Assembly: GCA_903772945.1 (NCBI GenBank)
Contig: CAICTM010000337.1
Span: forward strand, 1 to 64,000
Direction: 5' to 3'
Length of the DNA stretch: 64,000 bases
Source of the DNA: Seminavis robusta
Taxonomy: Eukaryota > Bacillariophyta > Bacillariophyceae > Naviculales > Naviculaceae
Within the stretch, counting starts at the first letter, position 1; each line of letters opens with the position of its first letter. The notes under the pieces are model-generated. The model was not told where the DNA came from. It worked only from the letters and a program-made list of their open reading frames with translations, and did not search any database. Made by a program: the position numbers and the translations under genes. Positions 19,866 through 32,120 of the stretch are shown here, piece after piece.

Positions 19866-22800
19866 TCAGTGATGGTTGGACAGAAGGAACATCTGATGGA
19901 CTGTGCTAGGGTGCTCGGATGGAACATCTGATGGACTGTAGCTTGGGAGTAATGATGGCTGATTGGAAGGGCCCAGTGAAGGCATATCTGATGGACTGCT
20001 GCTTGGGAGTGTGGATGGAATTATGCTGGGGTCACTAGATGGAATATCAGAAGGCAGGCTGGATGGGTGGCTGCTTGGGGCATCGGATGGCGCAATTGAT
20101 GGCACAGTTGAAGGGTTGATTGAAGGTGATGAAGATGGGCTGATACTAGGCACAGTGCTAAGACTTGGGCTCTCAGATGGAATTTCTGATGGGCTAGTTG
20201 ATACTGTTGGACTTCCGGTTGGATTTCCTGGAGTGACGGAGGGCAGCGAAGAAGGCAAAGATGTTGGGGTTCTTGAGGGGTTTGAGGAAGGATTGGAGGA
20301 AGGGCTGGCTCGTGGTGATGAGGATGGGTTGTTGCTTGGTGCATTGCTTAGGCTTGGGCTCTCAGATGGAATTTCAGATGGGCTAGTTGATGCTGTTGGA
20401 CTTTCGGTTGGAGTTCCTGGAGTGGCAGAGGGCAGTGACGAAGGCAAAGATATTGGTGTTCTTGAGGGGTTGAGGAAGGGCTGGCTTTTGGTGATGATGA
20501 TGGGTTGTTGCTTGTGCATTGCTACGCTTGGGCCCTCAGATGGTCTTAGTGATGGAGAACTAGAAAGCGTAGGACCGGTAGTGGGATTCCCTGGGGTGAC
20601 AGTAGGTGGTGAGGAAGGGGAAGAAGTTGGGTACCCCGAGGGACCAACAGAGGGACTCAAGCTTGGACTAGCTGATAAGGTGCCACTTGGTAAAGCAGAT
20701 GGATTGGTTACTTCTGATGGGTCTACTGATGGGCTTCCAGATGGATTAGTGGATGGTATCGAAGTTGTAGGGCTTGCAGAAGGAGAACCTGGAGCTATTG
20801 TTGGTGAAGCTGAGGGTGATGCTGTAGGGAGCGTTGTGGGATTGTTGGATGGACTGTATGAGGGGTTGTTTGATTCCATGCTACTTGGAGCTAATGATGG
20901 CATTGTTGATGGCACTTGAGAAGGTATTCCTGAAGGATCTGTTGAGGGAATTGCTGATGGGATTCCAGATGGTGCTGATGAAGGATATGCATTTCTGGGA
21001 TCGATGGTGGGGTTTCCAGGTGTGGCAGTTGGTCTTGAGGATGGGGCAGATGTTGACTTGTTAGAAGCACTGCTTGAAGGTTGCTCTGAAGGAAAGTCAC
21101 TGATGTAGGCTGTTGGCAGCGTGGATGGCACATCGGAGGCTTGCTGCGAAGGCCTTATGGATGGCACGGTAGATTGATTGGCAAGGGCTACTGAATTTGC
21201 TGTAACTCCAGCTGTGTTGAGAGAATTGGTGTACTGTTCTAGGAACAATGTCTCTTGGTCAGCCACAATGAGAGTGTTTCCTTGAGCTTGGGTGGCTGTT
21301 ATGGTGAACCCGACCAATGAATTCTGAAGCTTTCTTCCACCCCAAAGCTGGTTGGCGTGTGCTCTGAGACTGGCGGCATTGATCTCAGGTCTGCTCGACA
21401 CAACAATGCTCTCTATTGCTGGTGAACAGGAGCTACCTTCATTTACAGCACTGAATGCTGCCCTAAAGGCAACAGTCAATGCTGTATCTTCCACCAAGGC
21501 AACATCTCCAGCAAAATCAATGGCGTATGTGGATTCCACTGACACAAATGCGGATTCGCATTCAGTTGGGGATACGCTGGGTGACAGACTGAATATATCA
21601 CTTGGGGATGAGCTTGGTAGCGGTGATGCTTTGCTAGGTGAGGTACTTGGTGGTATTGTGCTTTCACGAGCACTGGGATTGGTGCTTGGAGCCACACTTG
21701 GTACTTCTGATGAACTGGGGAAGTCACTTGGTAATGCGCGGTCACCTCCACTGGGGGTTGAGCTTGGAGTCATACTTGGTACTGACGAGTCACTTTGGAG
21801 GCCACTTGGCATGCCACTAGGCTGTTTGAAGCCTCCAATACTTGGAAGGTGACTTGGTGAGGCACTTGGAATAGCACTCTCTCCTTTACTGGGGGTTGCA
21901 CTAGGTGCATTGAACAAGTTCTTTGAGGGTACACTGCTATTGGGCCATTCTGTCCGGATATTTGTTGTTGGAAGAAACGAGGTTTCATCAGTGTTAGTCA
22001 GAGTTGGTGTATTGGTAGGAGCAGCAGTAGGTTCACTGGTTGGGGTGATAGTGGGATCATCAGTCGGGGAGATAGTAGGTTCATCAGTCGGGGAGATAGT
22101 AGGTTCATTTGTACGAAAGATAGTAGGTTCATTCGTTGTGGTGAGAGTAGGTCCAGTAGAGGCTGAGACGGAAGTGTCGTCAGCAGCGGAGGAAAGCGTT
22201 GGTCCACCATTAGGAAGAAGAGTTGGGATGCTCGTTGGGGAGAAAACTCTTGTCGGTACAGAAGGTGGTACATTGCCTGGCAAAGCTACCACTGACGGGC
22301 TGTTCATTGGAGTTTGTGGATCTACAGGCGTGTCCAAGGAAGGAAGCTTTGTCACTGGGCTTGAAGAGGATTGTAGAGAAGCTTCAACTGGAAAAACAGC
22401 AGCATTCACTCCTGAAGAGGGGATGTTGTTGGATGGATTTGACGTAAGACTGCCAGTAGCTGCATATGGTGAGACATTTGTAGGACTCAGAGGTGCACTT
22501 GGTGGGAGTAAGGCGGGATGCTCTGTGGTCACAGTTGGACCTCCATTGCCAGCCCAAGTGGCGACGCTTCCAGGCGATAAAGTAGGGCTCCCCCCAGCTG
22601 CGGCAGAAAGGGCTTCTAAACTAGGCATAGTGCTTGTTGGACGCACAGATGGAGCTACAGCCAGATTGCTGGTAGGACTTCCAGGCAGCACTGTTGGGTT
22701 TCGGCTGGTTGGAGAAGATCTTGGGCTGCCTGCTGCTACGGTCGGTACCGATGTTGATGGGCTTGCGGAAGGCCTCCCGGGAGTTACTGTTGGAGCACTA

Positions 22801-25800
22801 GTAGTTGGACGACTGCTGGGGCTCCCTGGCAGTACTGTTGGGTTCCCACTGGTTGGAGACGAGCTTGGGTTTCCGGCTGTCACTGTCGGCAGATATGTCG
22901 ATGGGCTTGCGGAAGGGCTCCCAGGGGATACTGTTGGAGCCGCATTAATGGGGTTACTGCTGGGGCTTCCAGGCAGCACTGTTGGGTTCCCACTGGTTGG
23001 AGAAGAGCTTGGATTGCCTGCCGCTATGGCCGGCACCAATGTTGATGGGCTTGCTGAAGGCCTCCCGGGAGTTACTGTTGGAGCACTAGTAGTTGGCGTA
23101 CTGCTTGGATTGCCAGCTGCTACTCCTATAGCTGTTGATGGGCTAACTGATGGACTTCCTGGGGTTACACTTGGAGTTTCAGCGGCGCGTTCGATGGCAG
23201 GGTTCATCTCTGGAGCAAGAGTAGAGGGTGAACCCGGGGTGTCTGCATCCGCCATGGACACTGAATCAAAACCAGGAGTGTTCAATTCATTCTCACTCTG
23301 AATTTCTGTAACAGTTTCGCTGATAGTCACAGTCCCAACACGTCCAGCATCTTCCCCATCACTCGCATTACCACTATCTGCACTGTCATCGCCACGCTGT
23401 CCTCCAACTCCAGATTCCAAAGCTTTTTCTGAGGACTCAATGACATCTGGCAATATCTCCTGACAATCATTGGAGTTTGGGCTTTCCAAGCAAGTCCCCA
23501 GAGTCTCCACATCAACACCAGTCTCATCAAGGACACTCCTGCAGAAATCAGATAATTCCTTCCCTGCTGAAGCTTCTTCAACACACTCTTCTATCGTTGA
23601 CAGCTCTGTGTTGACAAAAGGTGTTTGGATGGTACCATTGTTTGCTTCTACCAACTGCAAGGCTTGCTCAATAGTGGCACCTCCAATTTCATTGATAGGC
23701 TGAGCTGCCTCATCAATCTCTCCATCTTGGGTTACAGCTCGAGTCGTCCCAAAGATGACGGAAGACTGAAAACCATCATCATCAGTGCTATTGACACCTA
23801 CAATGATGAGGTCGAGGTTTTGTGCATCCTTCTTTAAAGTGCTGTCGATGTTGTATCCAAAGGAAGCAGCAAAAAGAGGGAAGAACTCTGCCATGTCAAA
23901 GTTTCGAGTCCCAAAGATGTTCTTCAATTTTCGTTGCAGGTAGACATGCCGGAACTCTGTGAGGCTGCAAGTAAGTTCTAGCCTTCGTCTTCCCCTGCTA
24001 GTGGAATCTGGCTCACTTGGGAGTTCAAATAGGGGTTCATGATCGGGGCAACCAACACAGCCAACATGTGCCATCCAGGTGGTTGTGGTGATGCTGCTGG
24101 CTACCAATTGCCTGTATTCTGCCACAGAGGTGTTTGTACGGTAGAGCCATTCAGCAAGCGGGTCAAGCTTCGTCGTAGTAGGAAGAGGTTGATTGGGATT
24201 CATTGTGTAGTTGGCATCGTCTGTGCTGGTGCCTAGAAGGGTGCTGTCATTGGTAGGGTTTGTAGATTGGTCAGTGCTGTTCATGCCCTTTTGATTTTTG
24301 TCGATGTCGAAGGCGCCAGCCATTTGTGTATCATCCATGAGCAGCTCTTCATCTCCTAGATCACCAAAGTAACCTGGGAGGAATATGCTGTGGGTTTTGT
24401 TAGTAGAAAAGTTGCCCCAATCAGTTTCCCAATCAATGACCTCAGCAAAGTGTAAGACACGGTAATACTGATCCAAACACATTCCCTGCAAAGAGCAAAG
24501 GGGGGACATCAGAAAAGATATATGCAGAGGTCTCTCCACCGAAGGCACGATCGATATTGACTTACGGTAATTTCGTTGTAGATATCTCGAAAGAGAATCT
24601 CCAATAGCTTCTTCTTTTGAGGATCAAAGAAGGCATCGGGAGGCATTCCCATGATTTTAAGCTCCAGAAATCCAACCTTCAACTGTGACTGTTCTGAACA
24701 CACAGGTGGCACAAACTCATCAATGATTGGGGGACCGGGGAAAGTGAAGGTGATGGGGCTGGGGCCAGAGAAGCAACTCCACCGGATACTGCTGCTGCTG
24801 TTACTGCCGCTGCGTAGTATCAATGCATGGATAAGTGTTGCATGTCCAAAGGGTTTGCCTATGAGAATTTGGGAAGGCTTCAACGACGACATGTAGGGCT
24901 ATGAACGACTTACCCAATCCCACGGCAACCCCTGCCTGTACTGCTGCTCCTGCACTGGCAGCTGCTCCTGCCATTCCAGCTACACTGGATAGACCTGTCG
25001 CATCGCATCGAAAGGACGCGGTAAGTGTACGTGATTCCGCCAAAGGCAGCGACATTAATGCTACGATGCCGTTATCTGATCGAGCGTACCTGCTGCTGCT
25101 CCCGCCGCACCGGCACTGGCCGCTCCCGAGGCCGATGCACCAGCAGCTCCTTGTGCCTGGAAATTGTATGCAAACGGATAAATACACGGGTTAGGATAAG
25201 GAGACACAGATCCCATTCCCAAAACGCTATAGCAGATCGACGTACAGCAGAAGTCGCCATTTCTGCCACACATGGAGGAGGACCAGCCGGTCCGCCAGGG
25301 GCCGTTGGGGCGGGTCCGGTCATTCCGCCACCGCCACTACCTCCCGGTGTAACAGATTGTACGGATGTCCAGTTTTGAGACAAGAGGTTTGTGGCTCCTG
25401 GATCCGCGGCATCCATCAGCTCCTCTGCCAGGTCTTCTGCTCCGCCATTTCCATCACTCTCGCTGTTTCCACGTCCAATCTTCTTGAGGAACCAGTCAGC
25501 AGCCTTGGAGATGAATCCCAAGAATCTTTGGAATAGGTCACCTTGAATGTATCCAATCAAGAATCCTAGGAAACCCTGACGAATCGCTTCCTCCCTTGCT
25601 TCGTCCGAGTTTCTAGAAGGAATATCAATATTATCGCTTGTTTCGTCAGAATGGATCGACCCGTTCTCCTCGTCATCGTCTTCCTTGCCTTTGCTACCCA
25701 ACTCTACGTTGTCAGTGCCATCGTCGCTTACGAAACCCAGCTCGGAGTCATTGTCGAATACTACGTCATCAAGACCGTCTGCGTGGTCGTCGGTCCCTTG

Positions 25801-25878
25801 GCTCTCCATGTCCACCCACGGGCCTTCAGAGTCAACTTGAACGCTATCTGTAGGACTGCTATTGCTGGTGGGCATCAT
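19866..25878 (-). CDS. Giant Ser/Pro/Thr repeat protein with PSxxPS arrays
   Basis: Five exons on minus (25246-25878, 25090-25156, 24914-24994, 24566-24858, 19866-24485), all GT-AG and in phase; 1897 aa to the first stop. The ATG at 25878 is used; TTG lies upstream. Residues 1-90 are acidic. Residues 102-130 form a hydrophobic stretch (GFLGFLIGYIQGDLFQRFLG). Two mini-exons encode Ala/Gly-rich segments. Exon 4 and the start of exon 5 look like a folded, partly Cys-bearing domain. The rest is TVTPG.PS.SP and PS.xPS repeats, interrupted near residues 1330-1470 by a non-repetitive domain with two Cys. No signal peptide is evident at this start, so an upstream exon may be missing. A cell-wall or mucilage role is inferred from composition. 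The true 3' end is broken (see 18994-19865). Confidence 0.75.
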
Positions 25879-26738
25879 GTTCAAGGTACGGTGGGGAGAC
25901 CGAATGAAGGGCTGTGAATAAGAAGTGCGCGAAAGTAGTTTGATTTGCGGGTTGCTTTACACGTATATTGCTGTCTGTTGCACGAGTGCATGGAGCGGAG
26001 TGAGAGTGGAAGACCGGTCGATCGAGGTTCGAGGTGGTCATCGAAAGCAGAAGGCTCCTGGCCGAAACTGGCAGTTCAACTTCGACATTACATGAGCGCG
26101 GTACTGTACTACATGTGATAGCAGCGCTCTGATTGAGTGTTGAATAAGAGGGACTTCTACTCTTGTAATGACTGCAGGTACTAAACTAGTATAGAACAGG
26201 TGAGCCGAGCTGTGAGCTTCAACAAAAGGAATGTTTGGAAACGTTTTGCTCTTGTAGATGCCGGTTCACTCAATCTGGGATTTAAAGGACCGTTCTCGAT
26301 GAACCAAAATGTCCTAGCTAGATGAGCTGCTAGACTGCTAGATGCTAGATGTTATTAGTTGTCACGCAGTTGTTTCGAGCAGAAACGAAGGGAAGACTGG
26401 TCGCTCGGATGACCTTGGCACCGAAATGTAATGTCTTCCCGATGGCCCTCTCTGCTAGAGATATCTCATTGAGTGGATCGGTGTTTAGCTAGCTCTGGCT
26501 AACGTTGACTACTACATGTAGGTGTTGATTTCAAAGGGGGTTTGTAGGAGGGAAGATATCTATGGATGACAGCGAGTGGCAATAGCTAGCCACTAGATGT
26601 TGATAGCTCCAATCTTGATGAGTGACGATCGAGGAGTCATCGGCAGGCCCCCTCTGCAAATTTGGATCTCTGGTACAATACGGCCACGACAGGGGGGTTA
26701 GAGTGGGACGGTACGTTTTTTAGATTTCTTACAGACTA

Positions 26739-26873
26739 CAGTGCTGGACCGTCCGACGGTTTTCACTCAGGACAGTGCTGGACCGTCCGACGGTTTTCAC
26801 TCAGGACAGTGCTGGACCGTCCGACAGTTTTCACTCAGGACAGTGCTGGACCGTCCGACAGTTTTCACTCAGG
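26739..26873. repeat. 34-bp tandem repeat, four copies
   Basis: Four head-to-tail units begin at 26739, 26773, 26807 and 26841, each starting CAGTGCTGGACCGTCCGACG and ending TTTTCACTCAGGA. Units 1-2 have GACGG and units 3-4 have GACAG at one site, suggesting pairwise duplication. The fourth unit is also the left arm of the inverted repeat that pairs with 27139-27187. Confidence 0.85.
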
Positions 26874-27187
26874 ATTAAAAAAAAACTTGAAATTCCCACG
26901 ACTGATGACGGTTTAAAACATGCCCTTAAACATGCCCTTAAGTGCCCTTAAATAAACATGCCCTTAAAACATGCCCCTAATGCCTCAAAACATGCCCTTA
27001 AGCCTTCATTGAAACACCATAGAATATGCCTTGTCACGAATGAACATGCCCTTAAATAAACATGCCCTTAAATCGGCAACATGCCCTTAAACATGCCCTT
27101 AAAATAAACATGCCCTTAAAACATGCCCTTAATGGGAACCAGTCGTGGCAGTCTTTTAAAGCCTGAGCGAAAACCGTCGGACGGTCC
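26848..27187. mobile_element. MITE-like 340-bp element with about 50-bp imperfect terminal inverted repeats
   Basis: The left arm (26848-26907) begins GGACCGTCCGACAGTTTTC and reaches CCCACGACTG. The right arm (27139-27187), read on the minus strand, begins GGACCGTCCGACGGTTTTC and ends GCCACGACTGG. The arms match over both ends with a few substitutions and a short insertion. The interior is almost entirely a degenerate array of AACATGCCCTTAA units, about ten clear copies. There is no coding capacity. Non-autonomous DNA element is the best guess; target-site duplications could not be confirmed. Confidence 0.5.
26915..27131. repeat. Short tandem array of ATGCCCTTAA units
   Basis: About ten copies of ATGCCCTTAA, most preceded by AAAC or AAATAAAC, with spacing of 10-19 bp and a less regular part around 27000-27040. 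It lies wholly inside the inverted repeat of 26848-27187. It is not a telomere-type repeat. Confidence 0.8.
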
Positions 27188-27599
27188 TGTGGGGAAACCC
27201 AAGCATTGAAATACTGAGTAGAAACTAGCCTCCCAACCCACCAACATTCTTTCTTGCTCTCTCTCGCTCCTCGTTCGACTTCCTGTTGCTTCTTCGTGAA
27301 CGCGATGCCTCCGTCGCATCGACCATGGCAGAGGCCATTTTTGGCTGCCTTTGGTTGGCAGATGAATTGGCTACTTCTTCCTCGTGGCTGACGACTTCTT
27401 GATGCCTGGCCCTCGCTGGCTTCCTTAGATAATCCAACTACTCTAAACCCCGTCTTTACTTCTTGATTAGTCTAGGTCGTCACCGTGGAAGTTAGACCAC
27501 ACTGAGAAATTGTATGCATGGGCCGCCAAGATTGCTATGGATTATCACTACTCGAGTATAGTCTAGTATGCCTTGCGAAATCCAGCAGTGGTATTTAAT

Positions 27600-30500
27600 C
27601 TATGGGAATGGAATGTCAACCAAACCACTGGAATGCACAACCTCCCGACCCACGTTATTGCATTTCCAGAGGTCACCAACAAATTGGGGCTCTCCAAAGC
27701 AAACGGCACTCGGCAGTGGTCTTCTTGTAACATTCCACAAGCTGACTTCGACATGGGCTTGGCGATGGGAAAGCACCTGAAATATATAGCACACCGGGTC
27801 CAAGCATGTTTCATAGGAAACCCATTGAGTACAGTTCTCACCATTCCAATCTTCGTTGCAAGATGATGGTGGTGCCAACTCTGAACCAGTGGTACTAGTA
27901 TTGCCTACCGAGGTGACTTCCAACAGGTGCCACGGTATTGGCTCACAGGACATCATCATCATGCTGAACGGAAGGGTACCTGCAGGGCATGAGGGGCAGT
28001 TCCCAAAGTATTCTCTTGCAAACAAACCCTCAAAAGTGCCATTTACAACAGTCTCCCCATCCATGAGGAGTGCATATTGTCCGGGAGCCTGCAGGCCGCG
28101 TCCCTTCCGATTGCGAATTGAGAACACAAAACAAGAATCTGCTGGGACACATGTTTCCTCCAAAATTGTGGCATATGCATATTCTGGAGGGTATGCTTCT
28201 TGCTCAAACAAGATCTCGCCTGTATTGTTATTGGCAAGGTTCCATAGCACATCCCCAGGGAACCTGTCAATGGTGATAGAGACACGCAAAAGAGACATGT
28301 CACTGGGACACAATTTCCTCCCGGCTACTGAGTAAATACTGGTGACACCCCCTATCCCGTCTTCTGGAGCTCCTATTGCCAGAGTACTGCCATCAGAAGA
28401 CATGGAAACCGGGTAATGCAGGAATGGAAATTCATCGCCAACCTCACTCCAATCTTCAGATCCAAAATCCCATTCAAAAACCTTAACCTTGGTGCCGACC
28501 CTGAAAGCAATTTTAGATCCATCACTAGAGAGAGCCAAGGCATTATTCCGATGGGGCCTCTCGCTATCAGTGCATTGATTTGATTCCACCACAATCAATG
28601 GGGCTCGTTGATCTGACCATTTGTTGTCATCATTGCGCACCCGAACCCGGAGCCGTGCGTCCACGCATCTTGGGAATCCAAAGGCAAGAACAGACCCATC
28701 CTGACTTAGTCGAACTGAAAGAGAGTAAATGATGGTGTTGAAATTGGACTCCAGTCGAAACTCATCCTCCACATCATAGGCACGTGCGAACTCATTCCAG
28801 AACATGACACTGACATGTTCATCAATCACCACAGGCATGTTTGTGGCAGGGTCAACTCCAGCTAGCTGATTTTGCACAGCAAGTGTGCTACCATCGCCAC
28901 TCAATGACATAGATAAAAGACTTGTTGTAAAATTTTGCCTCACATTGGTGACATCAGTCCGGAACTCAAATAAGCCTTGTTTTGATTCAAAGACTCGTAT
29001 CATGGTTGGAGCTTGGTTTGATGTAAGCAAAGATGCCGCCAGCACAGTGCCGTCATAGGAGAGAGTAAAGTCATGTACAAGGATAGTGGAGAATTCCTGT
29101 GTCAGTTCACAGCCATCCATGTCACATTTGTAGATGCGTAGAGTTCGAAATGTATCCGTTGTTGCAACTGTAAGTGGAGCTTTGAAGCTTGGGTTACCGA
29201 CCACATTGAAAGGCCCAGACGAAATGGCCACTCGCAGCCCAAATCTTGAATTGGGTGCTCCCAAGATAGTGTCTCGTAGGACCCAGGAAGATCCAACTTG
29301 GTCATAGATGCGTACACGATCCTGCAAAAGTTCTGACACGGCCATTGATCCCATCGAAATTCCCAAGGCAAAACCAGCATAGGAGCCTGCATCGCCTTCA
29401 ATAGGATGGCTTTGCCACTCATCCTTCGGTAGGTCACAGTAGAAATACCCTGTGCTGACATATCCATCTTTCTCTGCCCCACAAACGTACTGAGAAGTGC
29501 TCTCACAGGTCGACTCGCAGCAATCACCACCGTCCATTTTGAACTCTGGAGTATTGAAATTGGGATCACAGTGACCGTTGCGAACTGAAGACAGTGAAAG
29601 TAAAAGCATTGAGGGTTGGTAGAGCAGGAGAGTGGATTGTTCACACAAGCAAAAAAAACAACGCAGCCATTGAACTCACCAGGTGGCACTTCACACAGAC
29701 TTCCAGTGGAGTCAAGGGAGCATTCACATTTCCCATCGACGCAGATCCCATCATAAAGGCAAGGGTTTGATTCAATTGATGATGAATTATCATTGCATAC
29801 CTGGCAAAGGAACACTGTATCCACCTCTTTGCTTGTTCCCTGGTTCCTGTTGCTTGCCTCTTTTGCTTCTTCAGCAAAATACCAGGTGAAGCCAATTGGA
29901 GCACTAGAATCCAAGTGTGTTCCCAACTCCACATAGTCGCTGAGGAAAGCAACAGAGTAGTTGGCAGAGTAGCCCTTGTATCCATGAAAGTGGTGCTTGA
30001 AGAAGTTTCCTATGTCAGAACCAACACTTTCTTGACCGTCTCCCAGTAATTTGTCGGGTATCCTTCCACCATGTGGCAGGAACTCGGAGGATGTCAAAGC
30101 CCAGCGACCTCCTGTGAACATGACAACATCATAGTCACCAGTGTCGTATTCATAAACATAAACGGGTCGATAGTATGCTTCCACCAATGCACCACTGCCC
30201 AGTTCAATGGATTGGAATTCGTCTGACCAATCCCGTGTACTGGCAAAGTCCTCTGTTCGAGCATCAATGGTAATCCAAGAGCAGGGGCTGACAAATTCGC
30301 ATCGAAGCCCATACCATCCATCTTCACATTGACACACAGCATTGCTGCAGGTTCCTTTCCGACCGCAATCGTCGCTGTTTTCTACATCCTCCTCTTGGCA
30401 ATCGAAGCAAAACAGGCTGAATGGTTCGAGAACAACTTCTCGTTGTGTGCTATCCCGGACAAACCACTGGCTTGCAGCTGTGTTGAGGAAATCGAATGTG

Positions 30501-32120
30501 TCAGTTTCAGCGGACCTGGCAACCCATTGGCAGGCATCGTCGCTTGAATCATCGTCATCCTTGTATCCCACCCGAAACGTCCATGCCTTGATGTCATCGC
30601 AGTACCCAAAGATTCCTCTCCTCGGAGAATCAATCTCCACCGCCCGTCGCTCCACATACTGTGCACGTCGTTCCAGTCCACCACCCACCAACTGCAAATC
30701 GTACATGCCATTGAAGGGTCCCATGGACGGAACAAAGTCATCGCCCATGTTGACCATGATGGTATTGCACACGTACTTGCCCGAGAATCGAAAGCCAATA
30801 ATGGTAACCCATCCTGCCAGCAACGCCCCAATCAGCATGTGGAACAGGAGCGGCTTCCAGAACCGTTGGAGCCATCCTTGTGCGGCAATAGTTCGCTTGC
30901 GTACTTTGAATTCGGCGGCCTTATTGGCCGCCCTCTGCAACTCCCTGCCCACAAATCCCGCCTTGGCAATGTAGAATGCGACATCATCGATATCGGCCAT
31001 AAAATCGAGTGCGGCAAAATTGAGCATAATGTCTAGTACATTGTCGACTGGCATGATCAAAATGAAGATGCACACAAGTAGAAGAAGACCGGCAATGAGC
31101 TGCGCCGTGCACGATAGCAGCCAAGAAAGGTAGGTTGCTCCTGGATATGTTTCCTGTACTTCTGGGTGGAACCCGTCTTTCAATTTGGAGACAACTTCGA
31201 GGAGATCAAATTGAAAGGCGACAGCCTGAAAGAGAGCAATGCCTTGAGCAATAGTGACACTCATGTTAACGTTCGGCGGCAGGTTGAGTTTATTGGTTGG
31301 ACTGGTCCAGTCCACAACGTCAATCAATGTCAGCGAAATGACAGTGATCTGATTTATTTATTTATTTATTTTTGTGTGTGAGAGAGAAAGAAGGGTGGAA
31401 AAGGTCACGTGAGTTCGACAAGACAACAACAAAAATCGTCCATCTGCTATCGCGTGCTGCTACAATATTGTATGGTAGTAGACTTACTTGTGTGGCGTAG
31501 ACGAGAAAGGCATACCAAAATCCCCGACTGTTGAAGCCGGACAAATACAATAGCGAATAAGTGCTTTCACCAAAGGGGGAATGCCACTCGGGGTCGTCCT
31601 GTAGAGCTTGTCGTCCTCCCTGTCGTTTTCGACGTCTCCGTTGTGGATTGAGTTGTCTTTGAACTACCTGTTGGTTGTCTTTTTCTGGTTCGTCTTCATC
31701 TTCTTCTTGCCAGGAATAGAGTGCCGATTCTTCCACCTGAGATGGTTTACTCAAATCGATTTCCGGTTCTTCTTCTTCATCATCTTTCATCGCTTGAAAG
31801 GGTTGGAAACGTTGGCTCATGTCACTCAAGTCAATTTCGGGTTCTTCTTCTTCTTGATGTTGTTGTGAAGCATGCTTCATCATGACAGGTTGGAGAAGGA
31901 GTGCCAAATGTTCGAGGTCTTTGGGTGAGAGTGTTTCTATCAGGGAAGATTGTGCTTTTGCTTTTGCCTTCTGTTGCTGTTGATTGGGAGACGGAGTGGT
32001 GGCAGAATTTTCAGAGGTCGTGTCGTCGCTGCAGCAGGCATTCTCAATGTCAAAAAAGGCGGTGGAGCCCCTCATGCTGGCGGTCGCGTGGACTTTGTCT
32101 TCGCTGGATCGTTGGGTCAT
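27600..32120 (-). CDS. Large membrane receptor-like protein with EGF-like, LNR and propeller-like repeats
   Basis: Three exons on minus (31488-32120, 29680-31348, 27600-29584), GT-AG, phases 0 and 1; 1428 aa. The ATG at 32120 is used. Residues 1-190 are cytosolic-type: Gln-rich, with two copies of EEEPEIDLS and a basic RRRRKRQ patch. Hydrophobic segments lie at about 195-220, 284-311 and 375-397. The rest looks extracellular: an EGF-like module (CGRKGTCSNAVCQCEDGWYG, about 538-562), a second one near 740-765, and an LNR/Notch-like module (GHCDPNFNTPEFKMDGGDCC, about 770-790) built across the exon 2/3 junction. A long repeat region follows with SxDGSxLAxG motifs typical of beta-propellers, then a Cys-rich end. 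A surface sensing or adhesion role is inferred. The ligand is unknown. Confidence 0.82.

Larger units (their letters stand above)
25879..27599. other. Intergenic region carrying tandem repeats and an inverted-repeat element
   Basis: No gene is supported in these 1.7 kb. The left 850 bp is unique, with some GCTAGAT-type short repeats near 26320-26350. The centre holds the 34-bp array (26739-26873) and the catgccctta element (26848-27187). The right end, 27190-27599, shows nothing recognisable. Confidence 0.55.

Noticed and set aside
19963-23301. Long plus-strand frames rich in Gly/Asp/Leu (19963-20919, 21910-23301)
   Set aside because: They mirror the PSxxPS repeats on minus; reverse-complemented Ser/Pro codons give long Gly/Asp/Leu frames.
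26739-26873. CRISPR-like direct repeats
   Set aside because: Units are contiguous without spacers and the locus is in a eukaryotic nuclear genome.
26915-27131. Telomere-type or centromeric satellite
   Set aside because: The unit ATGCCCTTAA is not a telomere repeat, the array is short and lies within an inverted repeat.
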